64,000 nt of DNA, taken from the NCBI RefSeq assembly GCF_000244875.1, contig NC_016791.1:3911001-3975000 (forward strand), written 5' to 3'. Every line of letters begins with the position of its first letter. Position 1 is the first letter of the stretch. A model generated the notes under the pieces. That model saw nothing but the letters and a program-made list of their open reading frames with translations. It did not search any database and had not been told where the DNA came from. A program made the position numbers and the translations under genes. Positions 1 through 7,533 of the stretch are shown piece after piece. The stretch comes from Clostridium sp. BNL1100 (GTDB lineage Bacteria; Bacillota; Clostridia; Acetivibrionales; DSM-1351).

Positions 1-199
1 TAGAATTCTGACTGGAGGCAATTATGTATTCCAGCGAAATCCCTTTTTCCTCGGCATCCTCCAGAGAAATAGTATTATTTGTGTATCGTTCATCATCATA
101 AATTTCATGCTCTCTATGCTGGTAATAGGCTTTATAGACCTCTTTGGTTACAGGGATGCGTTTTTTGTTGACCACCAATGTGTATTTATTTTGCTCCAT
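1..199 (-). CDS. Sigma-70-like ICE regulatory protein, N-terminal part (runs off the window)
   Basis: The minus-strand frame opens with ATG at 199, preceded by a GGAGG ribosome site about 10 nt upstream, and stays open to base 1. It begins MEQNKYTLVVNKKRIPV and continues through YKAYYQHREHE and an EDAEEKGISLEY segment. This style of N-terminus is known from small sigma-70-region-4-like proteins encoded beside the recombinases of clostridial ICEs; the C-terminal HTH lies outside the window, so the family call is an inference. The untranslated leader resembles that of the sigma-like gene at 56347-56796: both share the string around GAAGAACAAG and a terminator hairpin further upstream. It sits downstream of a c-di-GMP riboswitch and a broken zinc-ribbon gene. 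Confidence 0.6.
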   Translation of the reverse strand, partial: MEQNKYTLVVNKKRIPVTKEVYKAYYQHREHEIYDDERYTNNTISLEDAEEKGISLEYIIASSQNS

Positions 200-292
200 G
201 AGCTTGTCCTCCATTTCGTGAATTAATCAGGTAATCCGAAAATGAAGAACAAGGGGAGGGGCACGGCAGCAAGCTGCCGTCTTACGATTACA

Positions 293-347
293 TAAAATAA
301 AAGCCACTTGTTTTGCTCCTTTCTGGTGGAGCCAAAACGAGTAGCTT
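293..347 (-). terminator. Terminator-like hairpin in the leader of the sigma-like gene
   Basis: An imperfect inverted repeat (301-319 with 328-347) is followed on the minus strand by a T-rich run (TTTTTATTTT). It lies about 100 nt upstream of the sigma-like start codon. The sigma-like gene near 56.8 kb has a hairpin at the matching position, so it may attenuate rather than simply end transcription. Confidence 0.6.
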
Positions 348-359
348 ATGAATGCAAAA

Positions 360-409
360 CCGGACGGACCTGACGCATAGCAATAGTGCTACTCGTCAGG
401 CCCGTCCGG
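360..409. repeat. Strong inverted repeat
   Basis: CCGGACGG-A-CCTGACG at 360-375 pairs with CGTCAGG-C-CCGTCCGG at 394-409, giving 15 of 16 possible pairs around an 18-nt loop. It has no good T-run on either strand. It could be an RNA-level hairpin in the transcript of the zinc-ribbon and sigma-like genes, or a protein-binding site. Confidence 0.6.
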
Positions 410-504
410 CATCTTTATAATCACTCCGCTTTAAAAGGGGAGGATAGCGTCAAGCTCTGGAATCGAATATCTAAATTCCTTTATTCAAATTGTGAAGTTT
501 GTCT

Positions 505-721
505 TTATAACACAAAGTCTGAAATCTCTTTGCTGTCATAGGCTACATTTTTGTCCAGCAAAATTGAAACCTGCGACTTGCACAAGCGGCATTTTACGTT
601 TACAACATTACTTTCCGACTCATTCGTTTCAGCTATCAGTGCAAGTGCTTCAGAATTGGCCACTGTAATCTGCTACCCTGTGGCCACAGTTTGGACATTT
701 GAGCTTAATCTTTCTCACCAT
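505..721 (-). pseudogene. Small zinc-ribbon protein, frameshifted
   Basis: An ATG at 721 with a strong AGGAGGG site opens a frame MVRKIKLKCPNCGHRVAD that hits TGA after 23 codons. A second frame continues with LALIAETNESESNVVNVK and then CRLCKSQVSILLDKNVAYD before a stop at 505-507. Joined, the two frames give a protein of about 70 residues with two CxxC knuckles, the pattern of small Com-like zinc-ribbon proteins in ICE regulatory modules. The total length is 3n+1, so one inserted base explains it. It directly follows the riboswitch expression platform, so it would be the first riboswitch-controlled gene. True decay and a sequencing indel cannot be separated here. Confidence 0.6.
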
Positions 722-754
722 TTCGTACCCTCCTACATATATTCTCTACCAACA

Positions 755-786
755 CAAACGCCTGCTCGTAAATGGGCAGGCGTTCG
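755..786 (-). terminator. Riboswitch expression-platform terminator
   Basis: AACGCCTGC at 757-765 pairs perfectly with GCAGGCGTT at 776-784, followed on the minus strand by a T-rich stretch. It lies directly downstream of the c-di-GMP aptamer and upstream of the zinc-ribbon start codon. Confidence 0.75.
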
Positions 787-791
787 CAAAG

Positions 792-876
792 ACCGGCAAC
801 CAGGCTGTCATAGCGCAATAAACGCTTTAGACCCTAAGCTTTGCGTCCCTACCTTTTGGCAGGTTTGCCTTTAACT
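792..876 (-). ncRNA. Cyclic-di-GMP-I (GEMM-I) riboswitch aptamer
   Basis: Read on the minus strand, the sequence carries the GEMM-I landmarks in order: GGCAAACC, a short hairpin with an AAAA loop, GGGACGCAAAGC, GGGTCTAAAG, a second hairpin, then ATGACAGCCTGGTTGCC closing the P1 helix. These are the conserved ligand-pocket and tetraloop-receptor segments of class I c-di-GMP riboswitches. A terminator stem follows within 10 nt, so control is probably at transcription elongation. The downstream genes are the zinc-ribbon and sigma-like genes, placing c-di-GMP upstream of an ICE regulator. A second copy lies at 57211-57296. Confidence 0.9.
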
Positions 877-991
877 TCGGCTGTATTTAACTGTCATAGT
901 AAGTAAAGCCGTCTTACTTCCTTGCAGACGGTGGTTTTTCTTAATTCCATTTATTTTTTGATCGGGCTTGTCTTTAGTAAAAAAATACCTC

Positions 992-1020
992 TTGACACCA
1001 TGTGCAACATGGATTATTAT
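992..1020 (+). promoter_or_regulatory. Promoter with palindromic operator for the XRE/ImmA pair
   Basis: TTGACA at 992-997 and TATTAT at 1015-1020 are spaced by 17 bp. The spacer contains a perfect 6-3-6 palindrome, CCATGT-GCA-ACATGG, at 998-1012. Its position would block RNA polymerase, so autoregulation by the XRE protein encoded just downstream is likely. The octamer TTATCTGC also occurs twice in the leader, at 1032 and 1093. Confidence 0.7.
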
Positions 1021-1123
1021 AAATGTGCAGGTTATCTGCGTATTTAGAATTATATGAAATTAACTTGCACTTGTCAATAGGTAATGTGAAAATTATCTGC
1101 TTGTGCATAGAAGGGCGGTCTAT

Positions 1124-1540
1124 ATGAAATTTGGAGAAAAAATAAAGAATGCCCGCGTCGCAAAAGGCTTGACACAGGCGGAACTAGCAGAGGCTATTGG
1201 GGTATCCCTCCGCACGATAGTCAGTTATGAAAACGGAGATTCCTATCCCAAGAAACGCGAGATTTATGGGAAGCTGGCGACGGCATTAGACTTGGATACA
1301 AATTATCTGCTTACCGAAAACGAAGAATTTATCAATGAGGCTGGCGAGAAACATGGAATCAGAGGTAAGAAATATGCTCAACAGCTCGTAGCTGAGGTCA
1401 GCGGCTTATTTGCCGGCGGCAGTATGGAGGATGAGGATTTGGACGCCGTGATGCGTGCAATCACTGACGCTTACTGGATAGCCAAGGAGAAAAACAAAAA
1501 GTTTACACCCAAAAAGTATCGCAAGTCAGACAAGGCGTAG
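1124..1540 (+). CDS. XRE-family transcriptional repressor (ImmR-like)
   Basis: A 138-residue protein with an N-terminal helix-turn-helix (about residues 3-57: ARVAKGLTQAELAEAIGVS, then RTIVSYENGDSYP). The C-terminal half is charged and may bind a protease or oligomerise. The ATG at 1124 is preferred over an upstream GTG at 1103 because AAGGGCGG precedes it. It is followed by an ImmA-like metalloprotease gene, the arrangement known from ICEBs1 and phages in which the protease destroys the repressor to induce the element. The palindrome in its promoter is the expected operator. Which genes it represses is not visible directly. Confidence 0.85.
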   Translation: MKFGEKIKNARVAKGLTQAELAEAIGVSLRTIVSYENGDSYPKKREIYGKLATALDLDTNYLLTENEEFINEAGEKHGIRGKKYAQQLVAEVSGLFAGGSMEDEDLDAVMRAITDAYWIAKEKNKKFTPKKYRKSDKA

Positions 1541-1590
1541 TCCGTTATTTGGACTGTTGCTGTGATAGAATTATTAAAGAGGTGATTTCA

Positions 1591-2103
1591 TTGAGCAGAG
1601 CCCACATTTACGAATCAGCTGAAAAATATGTCCGACGCTTCGGAACTCGTGACCCTTTTGCCATAGCGGACAAGCTGGGCATCGAGGTTCTGTTTCGCAA
1701 TGACTTTGCCAAGCTTAAAGGGCTTTACCGCGTAATCCAGCGTAACCGCTTCATATTTTTGAATGATCATTTGCCTGTGCAGGTACAGACCTTGGTTTGT
1801 GCCCATGAGCTCGGACATGACGCTCATCATCGGAATCTTGCTGATGACAGTCCTCTCCGTGAGTATGTCCTTTATTCCATGAATACCCGTCCAGAATATG
1901 AAGCCAATCTATTTGCGGCTTCATTGCTTCTTCCTGATAATAAGGTTCATGAATATGCCCGTGAAGGCTATGATGTTGTACAAATCGCAGCCCTGATGAA
2001 CACGGATATTAACCTTATGCTGATAAAAATGGGAGATATGAATTCCAGAGGATATTTGTTCAATACAGTTTATACCCCACATTCAGACTTCTTAGGCCGA
2101 TAA
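1591..2103 (+). CDS. ImmA/IrrE-family metalloprotease
   Basis: A protein of about 170 residues with the zinc-metalloprotease motif HELGHD (HExxH) near residue 87, followed by a conserved YEANLFAASLLLP segment carrying the third-ligand glutamate. The TTG start at 1591 follows AGAGGTGA at good spacing; an upstream in-frame TTG at 1549 lacks a site. In ICEBs1 the homologous ImmA cleaves the repressor ImmR during DNA damage or cell signalling. The adjacent XRE gene is the likely substrate. The pair is on the plus strand, opposite to the conjugation block. Confidence 0.88.
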   Translation: MSRAHIYESAEKYVRRFGTRDPFAIADKLGIEVLFRNDFAKLKGLYRVIQRNRFIFLNDHLPVQVQTLVCAHELGHDAHHRNLADDSPLREYVLYSMNTRPEYEANLFAASLLLPDNKVHEYAREGYDVVQIAALMNTDINLMLIKMGDMNSRGYLFNTVYTPHSDFLGR

Positions 2104-2132
2104 CCGTTCTTTCTGAGGAGGTTTACAAACAC

Positions 2133-2159
2133 GGCTGATACAAAAAGATCAGCTTTTTT
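2133..2159 (+). terminator. Intrinsic terminator after the immA-like gene
   Basis: GCTGAT at 2133-2138 pairs with ATCAGC at 2148-2153 and is followed by six T residues. Confidence 0.8.
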
Positions 2160-2269
2160 GCCGGTTCCATATCAAGCCTCTCATCCAGCAATGCGGCCTT
2201 ATCCCCTTTTTTATAGCAATCGATACAGTTGCTGTTTATAGCTTAACCACAACTCTTTATTGTTCTTTT

Positions 2270-2400
2270 TCTGTTGTTAAAAATTCCTTAGAGTGAGAAG
2301 TTCTCTTTCATAGTTCATCATGACCTCTCCCTGGGTTCACAAAAATGGCAGACCTCTCCCTAATCAAATTTTTCAAGGGTTCGGTATTCCCATCTTTCAT
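2270..2400. repeat. Diverged intergenic repeat, copy 1
   Basis: This stretch shares blocks such as TTAGAGTGAGAAGTTC and GACCTC with 62520-62640, and both copies lie downstream of a copy of the same HTH gene (3359-3613; 62634-62904). On the minus strand each copy encodes a short frame containing ELLTLR behind an AGGGAGAGG-like site, too short to call a gene. It may be part of an ICE end or an old insertion scar. Confidence 0.45.
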
Positions 2401-2420
2401 ATTCATTCGATAAACTGCCT

Positions 2421-2603
2421 CTATGTATTGTTGCTGCAAGCCTCCCGCTGCTTTTGTTCATAATAGGCTACTATCAACTTATCAAGCTCCTGGCTCTTTT
2501 CAAGAACCTTTGCTGTATTACGATTTTGGTTGTTTCCTATCAGTTTGTTCAACTCCATTTGCCTTATAACTATTTCTTGCGATAACGCATTCAGTTTCGA
2601 CAA
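2421..2603 (-). CDS. Spo0E-like aspartyl-phosphate phosphatase
   Basis: A 60-residue protein. It carries the Spo0E family signature SQELDKLIVAYY near its C-terminal third, preceded by a helix of the form LNALSQEIVIRQMELNKLI; the family is an antiparallel two-helix fold. Start is TTG at 2603 behind GAGAGGGG. Spo0E-type proteins dephosphorylate Spo0A-P and delay sporulation. Its presence beside ICE regulators suggests the element could modulate host sporulation, which is an inference from family function only. It lies on the minus strand between two XRE genes. Confidence 0.8.
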   Translation of the reverse strand: MSKLNALSQEIVIRQMELNKLIGNNQNRNTAKVLEKSQELDKLIVAYYEQKQREACSNNT

Positions 2604-2848
2604 TTATATCCCCTCTCAACAATGATATTTAAGGCATAACAATATTTTGCTGCAGCTCGTTGGACATTGATACCATATCGGGTTTGGCAGGTCATTTCTC
2701 TTTTCAAATCTTGCATGTAGTTGAGAGTGAAATTTGCCGAGTATGTTGAAATGTCAGGTACTATTCCCCACATAAATTTGCCGACATCAAATCCAATATG
2801 TTTTTATCAACTAATATTTGATGTAATGCTTGATATACTCAAATATCG

Positions 2849-2888
2849 ACATATTTCCTACTACTATAACATATTTGATACTACTATT
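2849..2888. promoter_or_regulatory. Tandem 20-bp repeats upstream of the second XRE gene
   Basis: Two adjacent 20-bp units, ACATATTT-CC-TACTACTATA and ACATATTT-GA-TACTACTATT, lie about 75 bp before the XRE start at 2963. An inverted repeat (CATCAAAT with ATTTGATG) lies just upstream around 2784-2822. Tandem AT-rich units in front of a repressor gene are typical operators. The surrounding 2604-2962 stretch holds no other convincing gene. Confidence 0.5.
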
Positions 2889-2962
2889 TCAATGTCAACA
2901 ACATATCATATTCGAGTATTCACCTTGCTTTTTCATTTATGATAATGACGAGGTGATAAACT

Positions 2963-3274
2963 GTGTATGATCAATTTGTTCGTGACAGAATTACTCAGCT
3001 CAGGATACAAAAGGGTGTTTCCGAATATCAAATGAGCTATGACCTGGGCCATAGCAGAGGCTACATATATAATATTTCATCCGGTAAATCTCTCCCTCCA
3101 CTGAAGGAGCTTTTTGCCATGTGTGATTATTTTGGAATTACGCCTGCTGAATTTTTTGATGATAAGTCCAACCATCCCGAACTGATTCAAAAAGCTATAG
3201 ATGGTTTGAAAACCCTTGACGACAGCGATATCCTGATGATTCTAAGTCACATTAACCGCTTGCAGAAGAAATAA
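2963..3274 (+). CDS. XRE-family helix-turn-helix regulator
   Basis: A 103-residue protein with an N-terminal HTH (about residues 7-62). The pattern RITQLRIQKGVSEYQMS then SRGYIYNISSGKSLPP is typical of short XRE regulators in clostridial ICEs. The C-terminus forms a short amphipathic helix. GTG at 2963 is preceded by GAGGTGAT. A terminator follows at 3281. It is transcribed toward the end of the conjugation block and is flanked by operator-like repeats, so autoregulation is likely. Confidence 0.82.
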   Translation: MYDQFVRDRITQLRIQKGVSEYQMSYDLGHSRGYIYNISSGKSLPPLKELFAMCDYFGITPAEFFDDKSNHPELIQKAIDGLKTLDDSDILMILSHINRLQKK

Positions 3275-3280
3275 GTCCGA

Positions 3281-3316
3281 TAGCCACTTACCAATCAGGT
3301 AAGTGGCTATTCTGTT
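3281..3316 (+). terminator. Intrinsic terminator after the XRE gene
   Basis: TAGCCACTTACC at 3281-3292 pairs perfectly with GGTAAGTGGCTA at 3298-3309, followed by TTCTGTTT. Confidence 0.75.
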
Positions 3317-3358
3317 TAAGAAGTGCCAGAGATTCAAATCTCCACTCCACATAACTAT

Positions 3359-3613
3359 CTATATCAAATAATACATGCAGCTGCTTTTGCCGCCGTTTTC
3401 CCGCCACCTTTGCTCCTTGCGAAGCTTACCGTTTTTTTCAAGGTCGGCAAGAGCCCGTTTGACGGTACTGCGGGACAGCTTCAGTTCCCTGGCAATGGTG
3501 CCGATGGCGGGATAGCATTTGCCGTCCTTGTCGGCCCGGTCCTTCAGGTACATATACACCGCTACGGCGCGGTGGGGCAATTCTGAGGCGTAAATGGATG
3601 TAAAGTAACCCAC
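3359..3613 (-). CDS. Winged-helix/HTH protein, last gene of the conjugation block
   Basis: An 84-residue protein. The segment AIGTIARELKLSRSTVKRAL is a clear winged-helix recognition unit, followed by a basic wing (KLRKEQRWRENGG). The N-terminus MGYFTSIYASELPHRAVAVY is shared with a frameshifted copy at 62634-62904. It begins about 12 nt after the stop of the VirD4 gene, so it belongs to that operon. Similar short proteins resemble the DNA-binding part of replication-initiator or DnaD-like proteins; whether it regulates or assists replication of the excised form is unknown. Confidence 0.7.
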   Translation of the reverse strand: MGYFTSIYASELPHRAVAVYMYLKDRADKDGKCYPAIGTIARELKLSRSTVKRALADLEKNGKLRKEQRWRENGGKSSCMYYLI

Positions 3614-3624
3614 AGCTTCACCCC

Positions 3625-5442
3625 CTATTCAATCCGAACAGGTGCTTTTGTCCTGATTGCACCTTCCGGTTCCTGCGCTGGTGTATGAAGCATTCCTCCC
3701 GATGCTGGCACATCTGCCTGAATATCCTCCGGCAATTCCTCGCAGGCTGCATGACGCCGGATGATTTCTTCCTCCAGTGTGTGCCGATCTGCGTATTCCA
3801 CCTTTCTTGCCGACTGCTCCGGTATTTCGTAGGGCTTTCCAAAAGTGATACCCCATTCAGGGAACAGCTTCAAACGGGTGCGCATGGGATAGGCCCCTGT
3901 CTTTGTCACGATAAAATGCCCCTTGGGCATGGACTTGAGTTCATCCGGGGTCATCAGCGGCCTTTCTATCATCTGCAGGGACTGGCTTGGATCGTTTTTG
4001 CCACGGCTGACGGAGCCGCTCATAACAGTCTTGCTGCCAAGGGCCTTCGACAGTATCTGCGCAGATTCGCTGTTGGGTGCAAAACCTCCGAACACGGTAT
4101 CCTGGCAATTGTCGATGATGATGGCAGCACCCTCCTTGCCGTAGTTTTTTTCCAACTGAACCAGCCCCTGTACTATCCCTACAATGGACACCCTACGCGA
4201 GCGGGAGGCTGAAAACATCATCTCTGCCGACTCTATTTTGGGTATGGTCCCAATCTCATCTAAGAACATCATCACCCTGTTGGGGAGCTTGCCGCCATGC
4301 TCGTCCGCTACCGTAAGCATCTCCCGGTAGAGCTGCTGGACAATCAGCGATATAATGAAATACTTGGTGTTATCTTCCTCCGGCATAACCAGGAAGATGG
4401 CGCTTTTTTGATTGCAAAACTTTTCCGTATCGATGGCTGTGTCAAAGCACAGCACCTGCTCCAGCTCGGAATCCAGAAATGAATTGAGCCTGGACAGCGC
4501 TGTAGAGAGAACACTCTGCATGGCCTGCTCCGCTGTGTTGAGAGCCGCCCCTGCAAACCATTTGGTTTTGTGCTCATCCGGAAGATGTGCCAGGAGCAGC
4601 TGAAACAGCGTTCTGCCCTTGATGCCGCTGGGCGCCAGCAGATCCTGAATGAGCTTGAACACCGACACGATGTGACGCTTCTTCGGTTCGCAATATTCCG
4701 CAATCAAGAGGATTACCGAGGTCAACAGTCCCTCTGCCGCATCGTAGAAGAAGGCATTCTGGCCTGCGGCAGCGCTATCAAAGCCGCCGGAGGTGATGAT
4801 GGTCTTGGCAGTGATTTTGGCGTACTTCTCTGCTCTGGCCTTGTAGCCAAGGTTCTGAGGATTGGCAAGATAGGCGTCCATATAACGGTTGACCAGATGG
4901 AGCAGGTTGTTGCCGTCAGAGCGGGTGGGATTTCTTAAATCAATAACCGCTACATGATAGCCGTAATGCTCCTTTGCGATGTTTCCATAATTGCGGTACA
5001 AATCCCCTTTGGTATCGGTGGTGATGAAGCTCATACCGCAGGCACAGGCATATTCCAGGTTAGGGTACAAAAAGTTCGCTGTTTTTCCGACACCCGCCGC
5101 CCCAACCATCAAGCAATGAATGTCATCGTCATCCACCAGCGCATAACCGTGTGGAGCCATCTGATCAAACAGCGACGCCTTGCGCCAGCCGACAATCAAC
5201 CCCTGTGCTTTCGGCAGGTTTTCTCCCTTGCGCCATTTTTCCGGCTCATAGGGTACTTCGTTATAGGTCTTTTTAATTTCCTGTTTCCTTGCCCAGCGTG
5301 CCGTGCCATGCTGCCCGTCGCCTACCGTCCTCGATTTGATGCCGTTTAAGGTATAGTAGTGCGCCAGAAGCGATAATAGCCCTATGACGCTGAACATGAT
5401 CAGCGCTGAAGCAATCAGTATGATGATTTGGGATGTTTGCAA
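3625..5442 (-). CDS. VirD4/TraG-type type IV coupling protein
   Basis: A 605-residue protein with an N-terminal membrane segment (about residues 5-31), Walker A GAAGVGKT at about 114-121 and Walker B VMMFLDEIG near residue 395, the layout of VirD4/TraG coupling ATPases. Such proteins select relaxase-DNA and protein substrates and feed them to the mating channel. The short N-terminal membrane region is the Gram-positive form. It follows the Toprim primase gene after about 13 nt and precedes the small HTH gene. No frame damage was seen. As the substrate receptor it is the natural partner for the C-terminal tails described in the findings. Confidence 0.93.
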   Translation of the reverse strand: MQTSQIIILIASALIMFSVIGLLSLLAHYYTLNGIKSRTVGDGQHGTARWARKQEIKKTYNEVPYEPEKWRKGENLPKAQGLIVGWRKASLFDQMAPHGYALVDDDDIHCLMVGAAGVGKTANFLYPNLEYACACGMSFITTDTKGDLYRNYGNIAKEHYGYHVAVIDLRNPTRSDGNNLLHLVNRYMDAYLANPQNLGYKARAEKYAKITAKTIITSGGFDSAAAGQNAFFYDAAEGLLTSVILLIAEYCEPKKRHIVSVFKLIQDLLAPSGIKGRTLFQLLLAHLPDEHKTKWFAGAALNTAEQAMQSVLSTALSRLNSFLDSELEQVLCFDTAIDTEKFCNQKSAIFLVMPEEDNTKYFIISLIVQQLYREMLTVADEHGGKLPNRVMMFLDEIGTIPKIESAEMMFSASRSRRVSIVGIVQGLVQLEKNYGKEGAAIIIDNCQDTVFGGFAPNSESAQILSKALGSKTVMSGSVSRGKNDPSQSLQMIERPLMTPDELKSMPKGHFIVTKTGAYPMRTRLKLFPEWGITFGKPYEIPEQSARKVEYADRHTLEEEIIRRHAACEELPEDIQADVPASGGMLHTPAQEPEGAIRTKAPVRIE

Positions 5443-5455
5443 GAATATCCCTCCT

Positions 5456-6889
5456 TTACATGGTCATGATAAAATTTGCGTTTTGCTCCTGCACCGGAAG
5501 AAGAGAAGGCAGCTCCAGCTCAACAAACATCCGGGCCTTGGCACAGTCAAGGGCAAGGCGCAGATACGAACAGCTAAGCCGTTGTTTATCGTCCACACTT
5601 CGGATGCCAGCAGAACACATCTGCCTGTCAATATCCGCAAGATCCCGCCGTATGTCCTCTGCCCTGGTACGCAGCCAGCCTCTGTCCTCATGGGGGCGAT
5701 AGCTGTTTTGGAGCTTTCTGATGAGCTGTTCCATGGTCACAGGCCGCTCCATCTGCCGGCATTGATGTATTAAAAGTGCCAAGGAGCCTGCCGCCATGCA
5801 CTGAAGGCACTCTTTGACGGCCTCCGCATTTTCCATGGCAATCTTGGCAGAGTTAAGGAGCGGCTCCAGCACTTCAGCACACTCCCCAAGGAAGGCTTGT
5901 ATATCCTTGTGCCCGGAAAGAGCCTTACATAATTCCGGCAGCTCGGCACATACCTGCGGCAGCAGCACCAGCCGGGGATGCTCTCTTGCGGGAATGGGTG
6001 TGATACCGTGTCGGGCTTTCAAGTCCTCGTTCCAGTCCTTGTGCTGTGGCTGCATGACCGAAACCATCGTATAACCTTTTCCGGTCAGAATATCCTTCAG
6101 CCGTCCTGTAGCTTCGATGCCGACCTCATCGTGGTCCAAACAAAGCGCAATGTTTTTAAATTGCGGATTCAGCTCCAGCTGCCGGAGCATGGCATGTTCC
6201 GATACTCCATCCAGTGTGACATAGCTGTGAGCCTTCCAATCCTTTGCGTGCAGAGTGATGAAGGACAGCATATCCACTGGCGCTTCAAATACATAGAGGG
6301 TGTCGCTTTTCCCGCTCCAGTGGAAGCTGTACCTGGGATCACTACCCTCTACGTTTCCTTTATAGGGTTCTCCCTGGGTGTAAGTGCCCCGCTTGTGGGC
6401 ATGCCGGGGCACTCCTTTTTCATCCCGCCCTACGAATACGGCATTATGATAGTCCTTATCCTCGTAGATCAGCCTTTCATGAGCAAAATGGGATAGTATC
6501 TCACGGTCAATGAAGCGCTGCTTGATAAGATAGGCAAATACCCTGCGCATGTCGGCATTGACCTCCGGCAACATAAAATCCTTTCGGGGAGCCGGTGCAC
6601 TTTTGGAGGTCTGGTTCCATTCCAGCCCATCCTCGCCTCCGAGGAGCAGCTGTACCGCTTCTGGAAAGCTCTTATCAAAAAACTGTTGTACAAAGTCTAT
6701 GGCTTGGCCGCCTTCCTTACGGCTGTGGCGGAACCATTGATTGCCTCTCACCGTCACGCTGTCATAGCGTTTCCAGCGCCACTCCCTTCCGGAGCGTGCC
6801 AGCTGCTCACCCTGCCTCTGCAGAAAATCCACCAGGTCAACAGCATTGGCCCGCTGTTTCTGTTCGTCGGTAAAATGGATATATGCCAT
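5456..6889 (-). CDS. DUF3991/Toprim-domain primase-like protein
   Basis: A 477-residue protein. The N-terminus (VDLVDFLQRQG ... GQAIDFVQQFF) matches the DUF3991 region, a degenerate CHC2-primase zinc domain. A Toprim fold follows, with the acidic residues in LYVFEAPVDML near residue 200 and ALCLDHDEVG near 250. This family accompanies relaxases in Firmicute ICEs and probably primes the transferred strand or the circular intermediate. The C-terminal half is helical. The protein ends NFIMTM, the alternating Met/hydrophobic tail seen in many putative transferred proteins here. A terminator-like hairpin lies before its ribosome site (6935-6963). Confidence 0.85.
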   Translation of the reverse strand: MAYIHFTDEQKQRANAVDLVDFLQRQGEQLARSGREWRWKRYDSVTVRGNQWFRHSRKEGGQAIDFVQQFFDKSFPEAVQLLLGGEDGLEWNQTSKSAPAPRKDFMLPEVNADMRRVFAYLIKQRFIDREILSHFAHERLIYEDKDYHNAVFVGRDEKGVPRHAHKRGTYTQGEPYKGNVEGSDPRYSFHWSGKSDTLYVFEAPVDMLSFITLHAKDWKAHSYVTLDGVSEHAMLRQLELNPQFKNIALCLDHDEVGIEATGRLKDILTGKGYTMVSVMQPQHKDWNEDLKARHGITPIPAREHPRLVLLPQVCAELPELCKALSGHKDIQAFLGECAEVLEPLLNSAKIAMENAEAVKECLQCMAAGSLALLIHQCRQMERPVTMEQLIRKLQNSYRPHEDRGWLRTRAEDIRRDLADIDRQMCSAGIRSVDDKQRLSCSYLRLALDCAKARMFVELELPSLLPVQEQNANFIMTM

Positions 6890-7038
6890 AGCGCAGCACC
6901 TCCTTTATCAGCGTTTTCGCTTTCCACAGCGGCGAAAAAAACCACCTGCGGTCTGGCAGGCGGCTGAAATGAGTTCCGGTTGGTTTTTAAGACAGGCAAT
7001 TCCGTTTTCTTCTGCTGGTTGGGATGCCATTTTTTCAT
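6754..7038 (-). CDS. Possible small ORF before the primase gene
   Basis: ATG at 7038 follows AAAGGAGG at good spacing and opens MKKWHPNQQKKTELPVLK. The frame runs 94 codons but overlaps the primase gene by about 135 nt and crosses a terminator-like hairpin, so either the true product ends earlier through an indel or the frame is not translated in full. No family was recognised. Confidence 0.25.
   Translation of the reverse strand: MKKWHPNQQKKTELPVLKTNRNSFQPPARPQVVFFAAVESENADKGGAALWHISILPTNRNSGPMLLTWWIFCRGRVSSWHAPEGSGAGNAMTA
6935..6963 (-). terminator. Terminator-like hairpin before the primase ribosome site
   Basis: On the minus strand CCGCCTGC pairs with GCAGGTGG (one G-U) and is followed by TTTTTTT. 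The primase start codon lies about 45 nt further on, leaving little room for a promoter. Confidence 0.75.
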
Positions 7039-7059
7039 AGGTGTCCTCCTTTGCTTATA

Positions 7060-7533
7060 TTAATAAGTGACGAGCTTTTGTTCGTGATCGTCCGAGGCAT
7101 GTCCCTGGGCGATCTTTTTTTGTCTGATTTTTTGTCGCAGCTTGCTGTCAGTCTGCATTCCAGGTCCGGCAGAGAGCTTTCTCTGTTCCTCCTGAAAAAT
7201 CCGGCTTAAATGGTGCAGGAGCCTTGTTGCTACAAGGAACAGGGAGGGAGCACGGAAGGAGTCCAAGTGGTCGAGAAAAAATTGCGCATAGAGGTTTCCC
7301 TGGCTGGCAGAAAGGGTCAGCCAGCGTATTGCTGCTTCCCGATCACGGGGAACCTCACGGCCCATCAAATAGAACTTTCCGAGAGCATATTGGGCGTACT
7401 GATTGCCCTGCTCCGCCGATAAGGTCAGCCATTCTACGGCTGCTTCCACATTTTGTGGAATATCTTCCCCGGATAGATAGAGCTTGCCTAGGGCATACTG
7501 TGCGAACATATTGTTCTGTTTTGCTGCGTTCAA
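7060..7533 (-). pseudogene. Detached Sel1-repeat tail of the relaxase
   Basis: This 157-codon frame begins LNAAKQNNMFAQYALGKLYL and holds two or three more Sel1 repeats followed by a basic tail. It continues exactly where the relaxase frame breaks: the sequence around 7540 reads GTAAACTG where one more A would restore a continuous repeat (HKAVKLFLNAAK). It is therefore the C-terminus of the same gene separated by a one-base deletion. If real, the fragment is probably not translated well, as no good ribosome site precedes it. Confidence 0.75.

Noticed and set aside
551-874. Plus-strand frame of 107 codons
   Set aside because: It lies opposite the zinc-ribbon gene and the c-di-GMP riboswitch and shows no family pattern.
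1103-1123. GTG start for the XRE repressor
   Set aside because: The ATG at 1124 has a well-spaced AAGGGCGG site, while the GTG lies within the leader repeats.
2591-2773. Minus-strand frame of 60 codons upstream of the Spo0E-like gene
   Set aside because: No ribosome site, overlaps the Spo0E start and has no recognisable domain.
3322-3352. tRNA-like string around GATTCAAATCTCC
   Set aside because: A T-arm-like sequence is present, but no acceptor, D-arm or anticodon arm can be built around it, so it is at most an attachment-site remnant.
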